The translations under genes were made by a program, and so were the position numbers. 64,000 nt of DNA from Struthidea cinerea (lineage: Eukaryota; Chordata; Aves; Passeriformes; Corcoracidae): contig VZTI01004085.1 in assembly GCA_013397865.1 (NCBI GenBank), forward strand, positions 962,857 to 1,026,856. Reading direction: 5' to 3'. Shown one piece after another: positions 48,881-61,279 of the stretch. The notes below the pieces were generated by a model. The model was not told the DNA's origin and did not search any database. It worked only from the letters and a program-made list of their open reading frames with translations. Numbering within the stretch: position 1 is the first letter of the stretch; each line of letters starts with the position of its first letter.

Positions 48881-49539
48881 TTCTTGTATTTTCCAGCCTA
48901 GTTTTTGAACCTTGAAAGCTTATATGTCCCAGCCTCTCTGAAATATGATCTTATTTTTTTTTGCAGAAATTGATAGCTTTTCATAATCATTGAGTCTAGG
49001 CACTGAAACTTGGGAAGCAAAAATACATACTTCTTCCAAGTGCTGACAGTATTCACTTAATTTCTTGCAACCAGGGTGGAGAGAATAATAGTCCATTGTC
49101 CTTTAACCTCCTGGGGCTCAAAAACTCATAGAAATGCTGCCCTTTGCACAGCGTTTATCCAGACTTTGCTGGAGGCCAAGGGAAGGTGCCCCTGGGTGCC
49201 CTGCACGCCCCATCCCCTGCCCCCATGGCCCCCCAGCCCTTGTTATCATCATCCCCTTTGCTCCAAGGGACCACGCTGCAGCCGTCCTGCTCTTCTCTCT
49301 CCCTTCTGTCCTGTCACTTCCTCTAAGCACATTGATCCAGAAAGTGTTTCTCTGGTCCTTTGCTCCATCTGCTGCTCAAACATTACATGTGAAAGAAGGC
49401 AGAGCCCCTAGACTACAGCACAAATGCTGTTTAGGGTATGACGCTACTGCAGTTCACTTGCATTATCAATTTGAAATAAAAGCAAAATGCTTTGCAGGGG
49501 ATTGCAGGTACCAGAGATTTAGCTTCACTTAAATTTGGA

Positions 49540-49600
49540 CAAAGAAAAGAAAAGAAAAAAAAAAGGGGGAAAGAAAAAAAGAAAAAATAAATTTAAAAAA
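49540..49600. repeat. Purine-rich (GAAAA)n low-complexity tract
   Basis: AAAGAAAAGAAAAG, a long A run, GGGGGAAAG, AAAAAAAGAAAAAATAAATT and further A. Nearly pure purine for about 55 bp, so a triplex-prone simple repeat. Confidence 0.92.
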
Positions 49601-49952
49601 ATTTCTTTTACCACCTTCCAGTTTTCCAGAAATTCCTTCATTCTGTGCTAGATTACATATTAGAGATTTACATTTACAGGGATATTTTTTCCTCCAGTTT
49701 GGACATATTTATTTTCTTTGTTGATTCAGGAAATGAAATGGGAGCAGAACAGGACAGAAGAGATTTGCCTTTTCCTTTCCAGAACAGAACCACAGCACTC
49801 ACTGATTACTGGATTTTTGCTTCAAGGTTGTTTGTGCAAGCCAACTTTATTTTTCCTGAAGAAAATCTTAGGGACATTTCTTTGGTATTTAGAGAAAGAA
49901 GGAGCTCTGTGCATTTACCACTTTTTTGTTAAACATGATCCCAGAACACTGA

Positions 49953-50000
49953 TGAATTTTAGCACTTTTGGGCACATGAATTTTAGTGGGTTTGGGCACA
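49953..50000. repeat. 24-bp tandem duplication
   Basis: TGAATTTTAGCACTTTTGGG plus CACA (49953-49976) is followed directly by TGAATTTTAGTGGGTTTGGG plus CACA (49977-50000). Three substitutions separate the copies, and a further TG begins a partial third unit. Confidence 0.92.
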
Positions 50001-51368
50001 TGTTTCTTCTGAGTGAAAGGCAGTAAACATTTAGTCAGAGCCTCATTCATCACTGGCCTGATCCAACTTACACTGAAATCTGTGGGCACATCTCCACAAA
50101 ACTGGACCCATGCACCCAACAATTCTCCTCTGACCAGTCTAAAAATAACAGAGGTCTTGTATGAAGCCAGACATAAATGGATACCAGACAATAAATCACT
50201 GTAATAAATAATATCAAGAGAAGAAAATGGGGTTTCAAGTCAAGCTCTAGATTTGTAAACTATAGAGGTAAAAGATCTAGCAGCTGCGAAGAAACAAATG
50301 GCTATGATTTACTGCTTTGTTCTGTTTGCAGATAAACGTTGCAATTGCAGCTCCAGTTAATAATCATGTAGGAATCCTTAGCTGTAAGCACAAAGAGAAC
50401 AATAAAACAGCAAAACTCTGAATGTACAATGGAAGATGGAAGTTGATGCAGCAGGGCTTTGCCTTCCTCCTTCATTTGGCAGTACTGTGAAAGCGGTATA
50501 ACAACTTAGAAAATAACGAATACATAACTAAAACTATGTCAGAATAAGCAAGAAGGGAAAACCATGGGTTTGCTACCAGCCTCTCTCAGTACTAATTGCT
50601 GATTTTGATAGCTTTGTGCTTCTTAGCCGGCAACACACAGGAAGGGGAGGGGAAAAAATGTTTTATTCAGTGTTCAATAAACGCACTGCAGCTTCTTACT
50701 GACACGGCACTCAGGACAAAAGCACTTCACTGTGTCATCAAGCAGCTGAACTTCTAGTCCTGCCTTGTCTAAAAAAAAACAAGCGATGCCCCTTCTCCCA
50801 GTCAAATGACACATTAGTTGCTGTCACTGCTGTCAAGCCTGAGTTATAATGATAGCACTACTGCTCATACAGCCTGCAGGCAAACCAAACAGCATCAGAG
50901 AGGGAGGCTGCCAGGAAGGTGCAGTCACCACCTCATCTGCCTAGTGAGAGGAATAATGTTTTTTGCAAGAGATATTTCCCAAAGAGCAGTGATCCTTGCA
51001 AACTGCCCTGAGAAACACCCGTGCCTTTCTGACCAGCCTCCTTTTCATTCTACAGATACGATAAATCAACCTTCACATCCACAGCTGATAACAGTATTTT
51101 TCCTCATCAAGCTGAGGCTCTTTCTGTCATACTCAACCCCTCAGACCATCCTCCTGGTGCTGTGTTTTGACACAGGTTTTTTGTGAGGTTTCTGACCTCC
51201 CCATGCTGCAACCCAGCTCTGATCATACAGCTGAACGTGTGAGAGTTGCAATGTAGAAATTAGCACATGGCACAAAACAGCGACCTTTTGACCCAAATAA
51301 AGGCAGGGTTATGTCCGATAGGATTACTGTCCTGCCATGCATCTATCCTTGCGAATAGTTTCATTTAA

Positions 51369-51417
51369 AATTTTTAATTGAAAAATTCATTTAAATTTAA
51401 AATGTAATTTTAAATTT
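51369..51417. repeat. Two adjacent AT-only hairpins
   Basis: The first has AATTTTT (51369-51375) and AAAAATT (51381-51387) around AATTG. The second has AAATTTAAAAT (51393-51403) and ATTTTAAATTT (51407-51417), exact reverse complements around GTA. Together they make a 50-bp block with only two G residues and one C. It could behave as a duplex-unwinding or matrix-attachment-like element, which is inference. Confidence 0.88.
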
Positions 51418-54400
51418 TCACCCCCTGCCCAATATTTGAAATTTCTCCCAGCACTTCCAATTCTGCCAGATTGTCTGAACTCCCGTTAATAGGCTTCAAT
51501 TCCTCTCCCTACTGCCAGGCAATGCACTCTCATTGTTTGCTTGCTGACAAACTGGAGCTTGCCCTGGGGTTTCCGTGCCCGCAGCAAACAGCTGCCCAGG
51601 TTCTGTCCCACCAGCCAGTGGGTGTGGAACAGGCAGGGACCAGCCTCACATCTCAACATCACACTGAGCGGCTGCTGCTGCAGCGACAGCTCCTTATCAG
51701 AGCATCTGCCCCAGCAAACCTCATTAGGGGGAAATAAGCAAGGAGTGCTGGGGAAGGATCTTGTCATCGTTAATAATGTCAGACCCTTTTCTGCCTTGTC
51801 TTTTCATGTTAAATTTTTCAGAAGAACATGGTGGAGCCACACTTGACAGGTCCTAGAGTACCTTTGATATCCTGATCAAACTTGGCACCTACTACTTTAT
51901 GTCTGGAGTAAATGATCTTTGGAGCTCACGTACACATCATGTATTAGCATATGTAGCTTTTTTTAAATCTATTTGATATGTATGATTCTGTTTAGCTGCA
52001 TATGGATACATTCCTGGGTCTATTCTGATATCCAAAGGGATTCTCAGGCAAATTCCCACTAGGCTGGCCTCAAGGATCATACTTTTCTGAGCTATACAGG
52101 GTCACAGCAGTTACTCTGAACAGCTCATCAGTCTATCAAAGTAGTAGGTGACTCCTGCTAGCCAGCCTCACAGACTGGCTATCTTCCCTTTCCCCTTCTG
52201 ACAGAAAATAACATGGAAGTTTTCCTTTAAATTCATTAACAGTTCATCCACACGCTACAGCACGCTGTTATATTTGGATACCTTTCTCTCATAAGCCTCG
52301 GGCTGACTTCTCTCTCTTAAAAATAGTTTCCCAGTGGATACCAACATGGTTATGGTGGTGTACCATCCCCTCCCAAACACAGCTCCCTGTGTTTTATCCC
52401 CAGTTCACATCTCCAGTGCAGCATGAGAAGTACCAGGCTCCTGAAAGAGCCCGCAAGGCTCCTACCTTTGAGATTTTTATCCCAGACTCCCTGTGAGCCA
52501 CATTAACTTCCTTGCAGTTTGAAATGAGACCTGTCTGGCCCCACAATCTTACTGAATGCAGCAGTGTGCTGACTGAAGCATGCGCTGCCCCAGCTGCAAA
52601 CACCTGGCTGGGAACCTGCCTGCACCAGCCTGCAGCAGGTTTCTGATGGAGCACATGAAGGGAGTTCTTCCACAAAAACACTGACAGCAAACCCTGCCCC
52701 ACGGGTGTTAGCAATTCTAGCAGGTGTCACAGGTAGCCCCAGGTATAACAACCTTCCTCCCTCTCTAGGATGCCCATACTCACCCTGAGAAGCTGCTGTG
52801 CATCCCACTGCACACCATAAACAGACTTTCTACCTACCGTGAAGACCATAAAAGAGAAGCTTTGTTGTCAACCTCCCATTATTTTTGCTGCAGATGTAAT
52901 GAAAGGTGGGAATGGGTCTGATTGATTTAATGAGCACATCCAGCAGTGTCAAAAGGCACCAGCCCTGCAGCCCCTGTTCTTCCACAACAGCCTCAGCAAG
53001 TGGGGCACTGGAGAAGGTGCCTGCTCCCACAGACTCTGGAAGAGCTGCAATTACTGATTTCCTGGTGCATTCAGTGACCTGACCTAGACAAAGTTTCACT
53101 AAGTTACTTCAGGACATGCATTTCCTCAGCTTTGTCACTGGAGCTATCAAAACATCCTACACAGGGTTTTCCTTTGATGCAATTATTTGCCCACAGGGAA
53201 CTCATCTAAAATTTTCTCTCAGATCCGAAACAGCACCTAGCACAGTAGCTAGATTTAATCCAAAACCCAAGAACTTCCTATGGCATAACTTGGGAGCTGG
53301 CAGCCCTTGCTGCCTCCCAATCCTCCTCCTCCCGCTGCCTCACCCTTGCTTTTTCTTTAACTACCAAGAATCCCTAATTTCTGATACTAGATGTCCAGAA
53401 GTCTCACATATAGAGGAATCATCTCCCCATCTTGCTTGTATTACAAAACAAATTAGAGATATTGAAGTGTGTTAATCCTGTAATTATCATGGTTATAATG
53501 AGGCAGTTTAATGATCTTGTTAATTGTCTGTTCAGCAAGACTGCATTGGAAAACACTCCTTACCCCATCCACCCTTTTAATTCTGCTTAGATCAGATGTT
53601 TCCTGTAAGTGAAGAGCTGTAGCTATGTGTATCACTACCCCATCACCAAATTAATGTTTAAAAATTGCTGCAGGTCTAACCAAAGGCCAAGTATTATATT
53701 GTAAGCAATGCCTACGTGGCCGCAGTCAGTAGCTATTCAGCTATATATTAATTCAGACAAGATTGCCAGAGGAAGCAAAAACAGAAATAAAACATCTCTG
53801 TGAGGACTAAAATTTTGCTTATGGATTGCCTGTTAAAGGTCTTAAAATTATCAGCTGAAATAAGCTGCCTGAAAGTTGTTTCTGCCTAATCAACTCCTTT
53901 CCTGTTTATTCTGCTGCGCAGACCCACCCTCAGCCTGTGGCAGTGCCTACATACAGGTGCTGTCCCAGAAGCCTTCAATGCCCCAGGAAACTTCATTCTC
54001 CAGCTCTTGCACACCTTGGGAGCAACTCAGGACCCCCTACATGGGTCGTCAGAGACTCATTAAAAATGATCTGTACAGAAGAAAACAATCAAGAATGCGT
54101 ACCTAAGTAATTGTTCACTACTGCAAAAAACACATGCTTCCAGCACATCAGCTGCTCTGCAGGAGTTGTCATGCATATGCTAATCCTGGAGTAAACTGAA
54201 AGTAATTCAAAGCAATGAAGCAGTAATTTACCCCATGTTTATTGTAATTCAGCCATGCTTTCCCTGCCATGGCTTGTTCAAAACCCCACATCTCATCCTT
54301 CCAGCTCCCTCAGCTGTAAAAAAGGTAAACTAAGTGTTACTGTAATAGGTAAAATTTACCAAGCATCTCAATGTAGAATTCCCATTTTGAGGCTGACACC

Positions 54401-57400
54401 TGTGTTTCCCCAGAAAATGATTGCAGAAGTGAAAAAGAATGAAGGGTCTGTCCATTTAGCCAAACACACACCTCTGAGCTACAGAGGCAACTGGAGAACT
54501 TCTTCCAAGTACCAGCCATCTCTCTGAGATCCTTCCTCACCTGCTGCTACAAAGCAAAGGTAACTTGTCATCAAGCCTGGTAATAACAGTGCTGTGAGCA
54601 GCCACCCAAAGCCCAGAGGTCAGATTTAAACTGAGATTAAACCAGCAAAGCTCCACCAGTCAGAAGACAGTGATTTACAAGCAGCTGAGGACCCAACCTC
54701 TGCACCCAGCAAGCTTCGCACCACCTCGCACAGGCAATCGTCCCAGCACACACAGGCCAAGCTGCCCAGCACAGCAGAGAGCAGACAAAACTCAGGAGTT
54801 CTCTTACTGTAACCAGATCTTAATGCTCAGCACCTACCAGATTTTGTTTCTAGTACATTTGACATGCTAGAGAAATAATGAATAGTAATTAGAATTAATC
54901 ATTGCAAGTTCCATTGCAATTAACAGCAGTGGTTAGCATGCCAATTATTTATGAATACAGAAGAGACGCATGCGATCAGCCCAAAGATTTAACTAACCCA
55001 CTGTCCCATTTCCAACAACTGTCAGCAGCAAATGCCTGGAAATACATTTGCAAGGGCAAGGCAGGCATCAAGCAATGCTTTCCCTGAATATTTTTCCAAC
55101 CTCCAAGGGCTAACAGCTGAGAAATTTCCTGAGCCAGAGACTCCTGCCAGGGCTGTGCATCTGAGCAGCTGGCACCCAGCAACACCCACAAACTCCTTTT
55201 GCTCTGCAGAACATCTCTGCCTGTGCCTCAAAGGCCGAGCCGCAGAGGGTACAGGCAAGTCCTGCATGTAGCACTACTTCTTTGCTGATTTGAGATACAA
55301 CTCTCTTAGCATCACTGCATGAGCTCAAGGTATCACAGGGCTGGAGCACTCCTTTAGCCAAGGGCTGAGTGTTAGTTTGCTCTGAAAAGGGCTCACAAGT
55401 GAGACAACAGCAGGTAATAAATATACTATGGTCTAATGATTTCCCATAGCTTTAAAAAATACTGTCAGTGCAACATTTGGCCATGATAACCAAAGGATGC
55501 AATCAGGAGAAGGTTTGTAGATAAGCACTAGATTTCATTAAAACCAACCAGCAGAGATTAAAAATGAAGACAAGAAAAGCTTATCAAGACACAAGTCCTC
55601 AGTTCTGTCAGCTCTCCTATTAAACCCTATCACCCCTCCCCAGAGATCTGCCTTGACTGAGCAGTGCTTGGTGCAGGAACAGCAGGGAGCAGGTCGCTTT
55701 AGCACCTCCTGGAAGGCCATTGCCCCTGCTCCCCACCCTGCAGCAGCCACAGAAAGGATGGGCCTCACCTGCCAAGCAAGACCTGGAAATGAAAGTTCAT
55801 TTACCAGCAATGGGAAAAATATTCCCTTGGCAGGAAGAGGAGAGGTCAAGTTATAGTGCAATCTATTAAATGAGTCTGCTTCTCACCACACTTCAGAAAA
55901 TAGAGTGGAAACAGCAGAGTGATGACATTAGGTGGAATCACCAGCGAGATGGGTAAAAAGCCAAGGGGATGTGGCTGATCTCATTTCCCTCACTCCTACA
56001 ACAGACACTTTTATTTTGTGCTTCACATTCCCGATAGCACAGACACAGCCATCTGCAGGGGGTTGAACTGCAGGGTGCTCAAGCCAAAGAAAAGTTATTG
56101 AATAAGTTCAGACAGGCTTTGGTGAAAGCTCTAAAAGCCCTCCCAACTCAGCCAGGCAGTAGCTGTGTGCAAATCAGCTGTTACACCTGAAGAAGGTAGC
56201 CTAGCGTGAAATTTTAAATCAAATACATAAAGGTTTCCAGACATATGTTACAGCAAGGAAACCACTGGAGATGATGGAAAGCCTTTTTTGTTGTTTGGGC
56301 TTTTGGTTTTGTTTTGAAACAATTTCGCAATAACACCACTTCAAAACAAGCTGCCATATATGAAATGGCAGAGTCAATATTACATTTTAAATAAAACACT
56401 CATTTGTTTCTCATTGTGCCTTCAAAATTATAAGCTTCTTGATTACAAAGCCCTTTCTCAGAAAACCTCAGATTAAGAGGCATGGTGCTGGCAGCCAGGA
56501 TTGTTATCAGCATTGCTATGATCCTCAGCAATATAGTCACACTGCAAATGAATTGGCATGCTGGAAATATTTGGGGCCAAACACAGCAAAAACTGTTAAT
56601 TATTCCTGAACTGTAACATGGGTCAAAACCATCCCTTTATCCATCTACCTCTGTCCATTAACCATCCCTCTATTTATTGGTCCACCTTCAATATGAGCAA
56701 CTGGTGAAAAGTTTGGAGTAAAAACTCCACAAAGATGAATTCAAGTCAGAACCAATATTTATTCCAAGACTGTTCCTCATTCCATTCCATCTACGCCCCA
56801 GCTCTCCACAATAAATCACTTGGGCTCCCCATTTACTGCACCACATCAGATCTCAACAGCATAGATCAGAATACACAGCTGTGTTTATGCGAAAGAGAAA
56901 CTAATAAATGAAAAATTATGAGTGGAAATTGAATCTGCTAGACGAATGCTCAGCAATAGATTAACATATGCTGCATTTGCAAAAAAAATACTTTAACTCC
57001 AGCTTATATTAAATATTGAGATCGCTGAGTTTTCCTCAATGTTCTGCATGTCTTGATATATTGTAAGCGAGCAGATTTCATTAGTTGCCTATATCCATAT
57101 CTCTCTAATAACTTTCAGACTCCTGGACTCCTGTCATTTGGACTTATATTTGAAGAGACACTTGAGACCTATAAAAGAAGGGAAAAAAAGCCAAAAACCG
57201 ATACTAAAAGCGATGTGCTTTCACTGCTTTTGTCAGTGGAAACTTTCTTTTAAGCTGTATAATTGAAAAGCAATGCAGTAGCACAAAATATTACATGAGA
57301 TGAGGAACGTTTCAGTGACAGTCTCGCAGCCCACAAACCAAAACAAAATGCATTGTTTATCACAGATAATTGCAGGCTTTCCATCCCGTTTTAATCTTTT

Positions 57401-57697
57401 TGTTAGCTTTTAAACAAACTCTCTGTCCCAATTGTAGAGACAGGAAATAAGAAAAAACATTTGCATTCTCTTCTAAAGAATATTCATTATTCAGGGTAAC
57501 AGAGAGAATAAACTGGATCTTCTGCAGAACATACTACCCTGCTCATGGTAGCTACCCTTTGCAAGATAAGATACAAGCCAGTGAACCATCGCAACACATT
57601 TTCTTTATTTAACTTTTAGGAAGCTGTAACTAAGCTGTAAGCCTCTCTGTTTCTATTCCTTGGCTTTGAATTAATTTTCTGCCTCATTTTAATATTT

Positions 57698-57717
57698 TCT
57701 AAATTAAAAAAAAAAAA
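57698..57717. repeat. A-rich run
   Basis: TAAATT followed by about twelve A residues. Simple sequence without a recognisable upstream retrocopy. Confidence 0.9.
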
Positions 57718-58127
57718 TCCCACCAAAGTCAAACCTTTTTCATGCAGATGAGGATGCCAGGAAGTAATTCAGTAGCAGATTTATCCCTGAGAACAGGAAC
57801 ACATTTTAAAAGTCATATCTCCATTTTTACAGTCTAAGAGAGAGCATTTTCTAGCGAGATATTTTCCCTCCTGCCTGGACTGCTCTGAAGAGCAGACATA
57901 GTCTATGTAACATCTGAGCTGCTGAAAAATCCATGAGAAGGTCAAAAATGTAATTCTGACACCAGTTCTAATTCAGCCTAGTCCAGCCAAAGTCACTCAA
58001 GGGAGAAAAAACCAAAACAACTTAGTGGTCAATAGCCAAAGAGAACTTCAGCTCACCTCTATGTTACCAATTTCATGGACATCAGTGTTGATGACTATTC
58101 TTATTTTCCTTACACGTCCATCCATGG

Positions 58128-58132
58128 CCTGA
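58128..58132. repeat. Left target-site duplication of LTR copy B (CCTGA)
   Basis: It directly abuts the 5' TG of the LTR and is identical to 59094-59098. Confidence 0.9.
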
Positions 58133-59093
58133 TGTCTTGGTTTGAAAGACAGGTGTCTGTCAAGGAAGGCAGGAGCCTCCCCTGAAATGAAAAATGCAAC
58201 CCCCTTCCCTTCGAATTATTATAATTTTCAAATTAAGGGGCTTTCAGGCAAAGATATGAGGAATAGGAATAACAGGTTTTTACTAATATATATATATATG
58301 CATGAAAAAGCAAACAAACAACAATAACTCTGGCAGTAACAGCGAACAGCACCACAAACCCAGTGCCAGCCTCTCTCGGCTGTCGGGCCCTTTCCCCTTG
58401 GTGCAGTTCCGCTCACAGCCGGCAGGGGCGCTGGCGGCTCCCGGTGAGCGGGGCAGGTGCGATGGCTCCCCCGCGGCTGCAGGGGGCGCTCCGGAGCGGC
58501 CTCGGGGAGCACGCGGTGATGGCGGCTCGGGGTCCCGGGAAGGGATGGAGCAAAGGCTGCACAAACCCCTGGGCAGCCGATCCCGGTGCCCGGCCGGACC
58601 CTCGGGAGCAGCAGGCTGGGACAGCAGAGGTGAGCACAGATCCCGGGTGGCAGACGAGATGTATCAAACTCCGGAGTGCAGCAGGAACCCCGGGAGTCTC
58701 GGCAGGCAGGGCGTGTGGGCTACGAGGTAGCGAAGGCTCCGGCCAGGGCTGCCGTAGCCCGGCTCCCGGCGGGACAGGGAAAGGCGGGCTTGAGAATCCC
58801 GGTTTTTCTGTGGTAGAAAGAAGGCAGCTGAAAGGCAGAAGCCTGCAGCAGCAGCAGCAGCAGCAGATAGCTCTTTCTACCACGAGTGGCAGCCTCTCTC
58901 CCTCCGAACGCGGAGAGCCCCCAACAGCCAGCCAGCCCAGGTGAAAGAGAGTGGCTCCCCGGACCCCTCCTCCTGGGGCCAGGTCTTTTGTTTCTCCCAA
59001 GCACCCAGCAGTTTGTTGCTGTGGTAACATGCATGGGAAAAAATTCCTCAAGAGAGAAAAGAAAACAGAAGGGGAACTCCCAAAACCCCAACA
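58133..59093 (+). mobile_element. Solo LTR, endogenous retrovirus, copy B
   Basis: The element starts TGTCTTGGTTTGAAAGACAG and ends CCCCAACA. It is flanked by a perfect 5-bp direct repeat CCTGA (58128-58132 and 59094-59098), which fixes both ends and gives a 961-bp LTR. Its start and end match copy A at 13159-14068, so the boundaries were set by homology before the duplication was checked. The central part is GC- and CpG-rich and includes a (CAG)7 tract. Two of the window's longer open frames (58363-58944 plus, 58413-59051 minus) lie inside it on opposite strands and have no recognisable domain. I treat them as non-coding. No retroviral internal region is adjacent. The 5-bp duplication fits an ERVL-like class, while the family name is uncertain. 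Confidence 0.92.
58846..58866. repeat. (CAG)7 trinucleotide tract in LTR copy B
   Basis: Seven uninterrupted CAG units. Copy A has only scattered CAGCAG pairs, so the expansion is probably specific to this copy. It would read as polyglutamine, polyserine or polyalanine depending on frame, but nothing suggests it is translated. Confidence 0.95.
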
Positions 59094-59098
59094 CCTGA
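59094..59098. repeat. Right target-site duplication of LTR copy B (CCTGA)
   Basis: It directly follows the 3' CA of the LTR and is identical to 58128-58132. Confidence 0.9.
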
Positions 59099-61279
59099 GT
59101 ATTTACATCTATGACTGATACAACTCATCTCATGGAAGTCAGCAGAACTCCTAATGTTCACCCACTACTGCTGAATTAAAGCTCACTGCCTACCACTCGT
59201 TGATAGCGGCTTCTCTCCTCAGGTGACCCAGCTTGAACTCCATACCCATAGTTAACGAAATCTCAGCTCCCCTCCAACGAGATAGCACTGTGCTGTGTTA
59301 GGCTCATCATGCAAGGACAAGGGCCAACTAACACAGAAAAACCTGTGCAAAGTCAGCTCCGTTTGCTGACACCACTCAGGTGTTGCTCGTAGCAGGCGCC
59401 TCCTGTAACGAGATTTGCAGTGCATTTTTTAGAAGAACACTTGGTTAAATTAGTATCTGCAAACTACAGTGCCACACATGCATAATGCAGTGTGGCAGCT
59501 CTGAAGATTCAGTAAGGCTGTACAGAGAAGCATCCATAGCGATAAATGAAAAATGCAGGTTCTGAAAATACAAACTTTATGTCTCAAGACACTCGTTACT
59601 TGCTCAGAGAATGAATAGAAAACTACCAGAAATAAGAATAGGCATTCTCATTAGGCTGTTTGTAATTTACTACTTTGTTCTGCACTGTCAGACCTCTCTG
59701 GCTGGGCCAAAACTGTTGCTGTCCCAAATTCAGTCAGTGGGAGAAAGCCAAGCAGACAGCAAAACCTGAAACTAATCTTAACTTGGTCAAGGTGTAGGGA
59801 TGTCTGAAGGACATCTCAGAAGGCGATAAAGGACATTAAGTGTCTCAGTCACTGATGTGACACTCAGGATAGTGCAAGCTCTAAAGAAGTAAATTGTAAT
59901 GCAGTCTTGGTCTCTAAAGAAATTGCAGAAGTAGGAGGATAAAACTCACACCCTCGTGCTTCAAAGGCATGAAACTCCTGCTGCTGAAATGGAGAAAGGA
60001 CAGTCCTGCAGTTCTTAGTAGTATCTGATGCAAATTTTTCAAAAAGACAGAAAAGCAAAGAAAAGAGCAATGCAGGAACACAACAGGGTTTGAAGGCACA
60101 GATTATTAATCAATATTAATCAAGTTAAGGTAGAGCTTGTTATTAGAGACTATTGCCTTCAAGTTGCTTCTGTTCATGTATTTATTAATTTGGGTATTTT
60201 TACATATTTTCTGTACAGAAAAAAAAAAAAAAAAAGGAGGGAGAGAAATTGATTTTAGATTTCCGAACTACGCTCTGTCTTACTTCACTATTTCCATGGA
60301 GCTCCAGAGTGAAGCTGTCTGTTCAAAATGCCAAGTAGGCATTCTGGCAATGAAGACCAATAAAAATGCACAACAAGAATTCTGCCTTGGTAACTAATAG
60401 ACATTATGTGCTTCTGACTTGCATTCCCCGGGAGCCCCAGGGAACAGCCCTGCCATGGGTAGCACCACACCCAGACCCCTGTTCATAGCCCTTTCCCTAA
60501 GGCTCCCTCTCTGCATCACACAGGTGAATATTGTCCCCTCACAACAACTCTCTCATCCAGCTGACAATTCCCAGAAGAGAAGCCCTTGAATTATCAACCA
60601 GCGATTTGTACAGCTGAAATAGCAATAAGCCAATACCAGGGTCATAAACAACCGTTCCAAGTTCTTTTTTGTGATAAATTGGTTGCAAACATTTCTACTG
60701 GCTCGAGCAGTATGAGGTTGGAAGTCATGAGTGAGCAGAGCAATTCCCACTGCAGCTGGATAAACCCTCCCTTCCCAATCTGTTACAGCTGTAACAAGAT
60801 ATACGTGGAGAAATAGTGTTGATCAAGGTGGAATAATATTTAGAGCAGAATGTCAGGTTCAGCCACAAATAGATTTGCTTGTGGAAGCAGCTGCTACACC
60901 CATTAGAATCTTTCAATAAACTGTTATGAAGATTGACACCTTGGAAGTAATTAAGTATTAAGTATTTTTAGGTAATTACTGCAGCAATAACATAAGACGT
61001 GCTCATTTTCAGAGTGAGGAATTATCTGTAGCTCCCATTGCTGTGCTCCTTTTAATAATTCATAATAGTTTGACACCAATGATTATTACTCCAGCTTTCC
61101 AACTTTCCAAACAAACTAATAGGAGCAAAAGAAACTGTTTACAGTCCAGGGGAAATCCCACCAGTTTAACATGAGCTGGTTATTTGGGACTTCTAGGGGA
61201 AAGGAGCACACAGTAGGCATGATGCCAATGCACTGACAAAAAGCAAGAAATCCACATGTGAGGCAAATATCTTTAAGTC
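59099..61279. other. Unique non-coding sequence, no gene seen
   Basis: AT-rich with the A17 run. All frames are under 90 codons. No retroviral internal sequence follows LTR copy B. Confidence 0.6.
60219..60235. repeat. A17 homopolymer
   Basis: Seventeen A residues followed by GGAGGGAGAG. No retrotransposed body is recognised upstream. Confidence 0.97.

Larger units (their letters stand above)
48881..58127. other. Long unique non-coding stretch, no gene seen
   Basis: Holds the purine tract at 49540-49600, the 24-bp duplication at 49953-50000 and the AT hairpins at 51369-51417. Frames reach about 130 codons (49134-49532 plus) and are opposed by others. The stretch 56860-57320 is AT-rich, unique and retains several CpGs, which could reflect constraint. 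No exon is recognised. Confidence 0.6.

Noticed and set aside
50640..50700. TTCAATAAACGCACTGCAGC as an LTR polyadenylation region
   Set aside because: No TG...CA ends, TATA box or flanking duplication could be placed around it.
58363..59051. Frames of 193 and 212 codons as genes
   Set aside because: They lie on opposite strands entirely inside a solo LTR with defined ends, contain low-complexity Gln/Ala/Pro runs, and have no domain.
13159..59093. The two similar LTRs as ends of one 45-kb provirus
   Set aside because: Each has its own target-site duplication, the interval is far longer than any provirus, and no gag, pol or env sequence lies between them.
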